A stretch of 64,000 bases of DNA from Diogma glabrata (taxonomy: Eukaryota > Arthropoda > Insecta > Diptera > Cylindrotomidae): NCBI GenBank assembly GCA_963693315.1, contig OY856186.1, forward strand, positions 367,591,859 to 367,655,858. Direction: 5' to 3'. Below, piece by piece: positions 59,200 through 64,000 of this stretch. The notes beneath the pieces were generated by a model. That model saw only the letters and a list, made by a program, of their open reading frames with translations. It ran no database searches and was not told the DNA's origin. Numbering within the stretch: position 1 is the stretch's first letter; the number at the start of each line of letters is the position of its first letter. Made by a program: the position numbers and the translations under genes.

Positions 59200-60720
59200 A
59201 AATGAAAAACAACAATGCTGGTGCTGTAGTGTGCTACAGTTGTGCTGGATGTGCTACTCAGAAAGAATGCCATATCACCAAAAACAAAGGTTGTCCTGTA
59301 TTGTGCTCGAGTTGTGCTGGTTGTGCTACTCAGAAAAAAATTTCATATCTTTAATAGAAAAATTTTATGTCGCTAAAATCATTTTTTCGAGTAAAAGTTT
59401 TTGGAGACAATGAAAAAGAAAAGCTGTGCTGTATTGTGCTAGAGTTGTGCTAGATGTGCTACTCAAAAACAAATTCGTATTACAAACACAATAATTTAAA
59501 CATGCAGAGCCCCGACATTAAAAAAAATAAAAGCAAAGGTTGTGCTGTATTGTGCTAGGGTTGTGCTGATTGTGCTACTCAGAAATAATTCCCAGAATAA
59601 TAACCCTCAGAATAAAAATTAGCCCCACGATTTTGGAAAAAATGAAAAACAAAAGAAGTGCTGTATTGTGTTAAAGTTGTGCTGGTTGTGCTACTCAAAA
59701 AAAATATCGCACCACCAACAAATGAATTTAAACATGCTAAAGCAATTTTTCGAATACAAGTTAGCCACGCCATTTTGCATAAACAAAAAGGAAAGCCTGT
59801 GCTGTATTGTGCTACAATTGTGCTGGATGTGCTCCTCAAAAAGAATCCCATATCAACAATGAATAAAAATTGGCACGGTAAAACGATTTTTCGAAAAAAT
59901 AGATATCTTCGAGAAAAAAGCTTTCGAGCAGAAGGTTAAGCAGAAGTTAGCCCTGCCATTTTGAAAAAAAGCAAAGAAAAGATTGTTCTGTATTGTGCTT
60001 AAGTTGGGCTGGTTGTGCTACTCAGATAGAATTGCATATAAGCATATGAATAAAAGTTGACAGACTCAATCGATTTTTCGAGCAGAAGTTAGCCCCACCA
60101 TTTTGAAAAAAAAAAAAAATAATAATAAAAAACAAAGGTTGTGCTGTATTGTGCTTGAGTTGTGCTGGTTGTGCTATTCAGACAAAAATTTCGTATCACT
60201 AGCAGAACAATTTTATGACGCTAACATCATTTCTTCGAATAGAAGTTAGCCCCGCCATTTGGACAAAATGAAAAATAAAAGGAGTGCTGTATTGTGTTAA
60301 AGTTGAGCTAGTTGTGCTACTCAAAAACAAATTCGCACAACCAACGGAAAAATTTAAACACGTTAAAACGATTTTTTGCGTAGAAGTTAGCTCCACCATT
60401 TTACAAAAAAATAAAAGGCGTTACTGTATTGTACCATAGTTGTGGTGGATGTGCTGTTCAGGAAAAATTCCATATCACCGATGAATAAAAGGTGGTGCGC
60501 TAACATAGTTTATCGAGCAAAAAGCTTTCGAGTAGAAGTTAGCTCCGCCATTTTGCAAAAACTGAAAACAAAGTTTGTCCTATACTGCTCTAGGGTTGTG
60601 CTGGTTGTGCTACTCAAAAAGAATTCCATACTACCAATGCAAAAAATTTGGTACGCTGAACCGATTTTTCGAAAAGAAGAAAAAGAAAAAGAAAAATATT
60701 TTTGGAAACAACAAACGGCG
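59200..60720 (+). repeat. ~140-bp tandem array, about 11 units
   Basis: Each unit has 'gtgctgtattgtgct', 'agttgtgctggttgtgctac' and, later, 'gaagttagccccgccatttt' with an A-rich run. Cores lie near 59219, 59290, 59423, 59538, 59656, 59796, 59980, 60137, 60281, 60420 and 60580. Units vary in spacing (about 70-185 bp, mostly 115-160). The open frames within are repeat-derived. Confidence 0.9.
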
Positions 60721-60729
60721 TAGATGATT

Positions 60730-61625
60730 GAATTGTAGTAAAATTTTTTTTTTTTTGTTATTGTATGAAATATCACTCAAATCCTTAAAACAGGTGGATC
60801 CCCTTCACACAGTGATAATTTTGATAATCCGACTATACAAGATTGTTTGAAATCGTTTGTATTATTTTGTAGTAATGATAAATATTTTTGGAATTTTTTT
60901 TTCACTCAAAAAATAAAAAACTGTACAGTTGAGCAAAAATATGATATATTCTTTTGATCTCAGAAAATACAAACGACGTTCATGATTGTAGTAATAATTC
61001 TTTGTTTGTAGTTGTAACAAATATCACTCAAATCACCAAAATAGAGGATTCCCTTATAGAAAGTGATTATTTTGATAATACAAGTATACGAGATTGTTTG
61101 AAATCGTTTGTAGTATTTTATAGTAATGACAAATGTATTTTTACTCAAAAAATAAAAGCATGTACAGTTGAGGAAAAAGTTTAAATGTTTTTTTGATCTC
61201 AGAAACTCCAAACGACGTAGGTGGTTGTATTAAAATAGTTTTGTTTGTAGTTGTAATAAACAGCACTCAAGTCATTAAAACAGATGAGAAACCTACACAC
61301 AGTAATAATTTTGATAATCCAAGTATGCAAGACTTTTCGAAATCATTTCTAGTATTTTATGGGAATGATAAATATTTTTGGAAATTTTTTTTTCACTCAA
61401 AAAATAAAAAAATTTATAGTTGATCAAAAAGTTGAAATATTCTTTTGATCTCAGAAACTACAAACGACGTTGTTGATGGTAGTAAAATTATTTGTTTGTA
61501 GTTGTAATAAATATTACTCAAATCATCAAAAGTGACTCACCTGCACTTACACACAGTGATAATTTTGTTAAGCCAAGCATACACGATTGTTTGAAATGGT
61601 TTGTAGTATTTTACAGTAATGATAA
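60730..61625 (+). repeat. ~245-bp tandem array, about 3.6 units
   Basis: 'ttttgatctcagaaa' recurs near 60950, 61190 and 61445. Each unit also has 'atcactcaaatc' (variants), 'gataattttgataat' and 'gattgtttgaaatcgtttgt'. The fourth unit is cut at about 61625 by a LINE fragment. Confidence 0.9.
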
Positions 61626-62750
61626 ATAGGCTATTAATGGTGCATTTGATCAAATCAATGAAGATTTGGCCTCTGTTGGCTAGGTGGTCTAGCTCGAATG
61701 GACTCTCACTTAATGCTATTAAAACACAGTGTATTTTTATATACAAGCGTCGCCTTGACATTGTGTTACCTCCATTGTTCTTAAACGGTGTCCAACTTAA
61801 ATTTACTGTGAAGAATCTTGGTGTAACTTTTAATAATACTCTCACATGGTCTGATCACATAAATCAAGTTTGTCGTAAAGTAAATTTTTCTCTACATTGC
61901 TTGCGTCAATTTCAACACTTTGTTCCTTTAAATATACGCTTGCTGTTTATCAAAGCTCTTATTGTACCACTCTTTACATATTGTGATGTTCTGTTTTACA
62001 ATTCCGACTTTGATTCTAAAAGATCGCTGCAAGTCACATTTAACAATTGTACACGTTATGTCCATAAACTTAAGCGGTATGATCATGTCTCGAATTATGC
62101 TACGCAAATACTCGGTTGCAGGTTCTTTCCTTATTTACAGTACCGTATGTGTTGCTTTTTATTTAAAATCTTGCATGTCCATCATCCGTCTTATTTATCT
62201 TCTTTGTTACAGTTTGGTTCTTCCACGCGCACACGTAGACTTCAGTCTCTTAGTAGCAGATACTCGTGTAAACAATTTTCAGACTCTATTTTCATTCATG
62301 GTATTAACATCCACAATAATCTTACTGAACATACAAAATGCTCTTGGCATATTTAAAAGAAACTGCTTTAGCCATTTTGTCAAATCAAGCCATTGAATTA
62401 CTGAATTATTAAATTTTTTATTTCAATCATACATTTTTGTACATTTTTTTTTTATTTTTTATCATTTTCAACTCACTATCCATCTTTATTATTAAGTACA
62501 TATATTGTTGTTTGGTAGATTATACTGAATAGTTCAATTTATAAATAAATAAGTATTATTATTGTTGTAAATATCAGTATCTTATGTCAGTATTAAGTAA
62601 TTATTATGTCTCATTTTAATAATTGTATTGTCCTTTCCTTAATGTTAATTACTTGTTAATTACTTGTAAATATATCACGCTTTGAGAAGGCTTGGCTTAA
62701 CTGTATTGTTTTATAATGATAATAATAATAAATAATAATAATAATAAATA
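61626..62750 (+). pseudogene. 5'-truncated LINE, C-terminal RT fragment
   Basis: After an initial frameshift, 61690-62330 reads 'RWSSSNGLSLNAIKTQCIFI', 'VKNLGVTFNNTLTWSDHINQ' and 'KVNFSLHCLRQF', the thumb and post-RT region of a CR1/Jockey-type LINE, ending after a further frameshift with 'NALGIFKRNCFSHFV' and stop near 62396. The RT core is absent. A 320-bp 3' untranslated region ends in an (AAT)n microsatellite (62717-62750). It sits exactly at the axis between the two inverted sets of repeat units. Confidence 0.75.
62717..62750 (+). repeat. (AAT)n microsatellite, LINE 3' end
   Basis: 'aataataataaataataat' run marking the 3' end of the fragment. Confidence 0.85.
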
Positions 62751-62759
62751 TTTTGGGAA

Positions 62760-63170
62760 ATTTAGTGTAGGTGTTTCCCCTGTTTTGATGATTTGAGTGA
62801 TATTTGTTACAACTACTAACAAAAACTGTTAGTACAATCATTTACGTCGTTTGTAGTTTTTTAGATCAAAAGAATATTTCACCTTTAAGCTCAAATGTAA
62901 ATTTTTTTATTTTTTAAGTGAAAAAAAAATTTCCAAAAATTTTATCATTACATACTACAAAAAACTAAAAACGAGTTCGAACAATCTTGTATATTTGGAT
63001 TATCAAAATTATTACTGTGTGTAGGGGATTCACCTGTTTTAAGGATGTGAGTGATATTTTATACAACAACAAAAAATTTTTTACTACAATTCATTTCTCT
63101 ACGCCGTGTGTTGTTTCCAAAAATATTTTTCTTTTTTTCTCCTTATGTTCAAGTTCCAAATTCACACAGC
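62760..63170 (-). repeat. Inverted units of the ~245-bp array (right arm)
   Basis: 'cctgttttgatgatttgagt', 'acgtcgtttgtagtttt', 'gatcaaaagaatatttc' and 'tggattatcaaaattattac' are complements of landmarks in 60730-61625. About 1.7 units are present. Confidence 0.88.
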
Positions 63171-63399
63171 TTTTGTAAAAAATTTTTTTTAATTGTCATA
63201 TATATTGGTGATTCCCTTATTTCATATAAGCAAAACATGCAAGAATAATTTATGTTATCGGACACCAGATGTCACTTATATTACAAGTGTTATTAAATTA
63301 ATGCTTACACTGATTTCTACAAGAAAAAATTATGCTAGCGTAAAAATATTTTCCATTGGTTACATATAATCTCTTTCTAAGCAGCCAGCTTAAAAATAT
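63171..63399. other. Spacer between right-arm arrays
   Basis: AT-rich; no recognised feature. Confidence 0.4.
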
Positions 63400-63690
63400 T
63401 TCATATCACTACCTACAAAACATTTGTTTTTCATTTTTTCGAAAACGACGGGGCTAATAACTTTTACTCGAAAAATGCTTTTAGCGGTCCAAATTTTTTG
63501 CATTGGTTGTATGGAATTTTTTTAAGTAGCACAACCAGCACAACCCGAGAGCAATACAGGACAACCTTTGCTTTTCAGTTTTCGAGTAGCACATCAACCA
63601 CAACTATGGTACAATACAGTAGAATCTTCTTTTTTTATTTTTTGTAAAATGGCAGGGCTAACTTCTACGCGAAAACTCGATTTAACGATA
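63400..63690 (-). repeat. Inverted units of the ~140-bp array (right arm)
   Basis: 'gtagcacaaccagcacaacc' and 'gagcaatacaggacaacc', then 'gtagcacatcaaccacaact' and 'aaatggcagggctaacttct', are complements of the unit in 59200-60720. About two units. Confidence 0.88.
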
Positions 63691-63699
63691 AATCCCCTA

Positions 63700-64000
63700 T
63701 TAATTAAATTGATATATGCCTATAATATGGCAGATGATGGTTCCGAAATACGACGAATTGAATTATATTGGAATATATCAATTGAATTATATTGGACAAA
63801 CCTGGCCGCTGAGTGATACCAAATACGATGAATTGTGATTAATTATATTATAGCGGCTTAACATGACAGAAGATTGATACACAGTACGATGAACCTTGTT
63901 TTAATTAAATGATATTTGCCTAACATTGCAGCTACTGAATACAAAATACGATGACTCTTGAGTGATTAAATTATAACTGCCTAACATGGCAGGAAATTGA
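63700..64000 (+). repeat. ~80-bp tandem array running off the window
   Basis: 'gcctaacatggcag' with variants recurs near 63720, 63802, 63855, 63913 and 63980, interleaved with 'ga-taccaaatacgatgaa' and 'taattaaat-at'. About four to five diverged units. Confidence 0.75.

Noticed and set aside
59231..60723. Cys-rich frames such as 'LCWLCYSE' repeats
   Set aside because: Arise from the 'gttgtgctggttgtgctact' tandem unit; frames differ among units and are broken, so a Cys-rich repeat protein is unlikely.

Overview
This window is AT-rich, intron-bearing eukaryotic DNA from an insect, most likely a fly (inference). The main pointer is one intact seven-transmembrane insect odorant receptor gene. 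That receptor superfamily (7tm_6) is insect-specific, and the exon pattern and C-terminal signature look dipteran. Almost everything else is transposable-element sequence, mostly decayed and often nested, plus satellite-like tandem arrays. No rRNA, CRISPR or bacterial-style operon was seen, and no species can be named.

Layout. 0-7.5 kb: a Ty3/Gypsy integrase tail (-), a satellite of about 620-bp higher-order units at 1.2-3.1 kb, and a decayed BEL/Pao gag-pol at 4-5.4 kb. 7.5-12.1 kb: a dispersed repeat (copy A) carrying a 231-bp hairpin palindrome and interrupted by a 3.35-kb DNA transposon with about 435-bp inverted repeats and a broken, intron-containing transposase gene. 14.37-17.54 kb: a Buster-type hAT transposon with an exact 8-bp target duplication, whose N-terminal half is replaced by a 5'-truncated LINE with an intact reverse transcriptase frame. 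17.7-19.0 kb: repeat copy B. 21.3-22.3 kb: a 319-bp direct repeat and a Gypsy protease scrap.

22.8-37.6 kb: the odorant receptor gene, seven exons joining in frame to 423 codons. Intron 1 (9.5 kb) holds an antisense RNase H-bearing LINE fossil with a 103-bp tandem duplication, a 1.66-kb non-autonomous hAT element with an 8-bp target duplication, a large repeat with internal ~290-bp amplification, and a tRNA-like scrap. Intron 3 is 3.7 kb; the other four are 61-75 bp.

38.5-49.6 kb: a possible second odorant-receptor exon relic (-), a Gypsy gag fossil, a LINE with a 12-bp target duplication (one frameshift, one stop), and a long CT microsatellite. 49.6-53.9 kb: a nearly complete two-ORF, CR1/L2-like LINE with a PHD-finger ORF1, broken by several frameshifts. 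54.7-56.1 kb: a 1357-bp near-perfect palindrome with a TAA duplication; a related empty site exists elsewhere in the window. 58-64 kb: a LINE endonuclease scrap, repeat copy C, and a foldback-like structure whose arms are built from ~140-bp and ~245-bp tandem units, with a LINE fragment at its axis; a further ~80-bp array runs off the window end.

Only the odorant receptor looks like a working host gene. The mobile elements do not form a pathway with it; they enlarge its introns and flanks. The most under-described structures are the 1357-bp palindrome, the foldback array and the long-inverted-repeat transposon.
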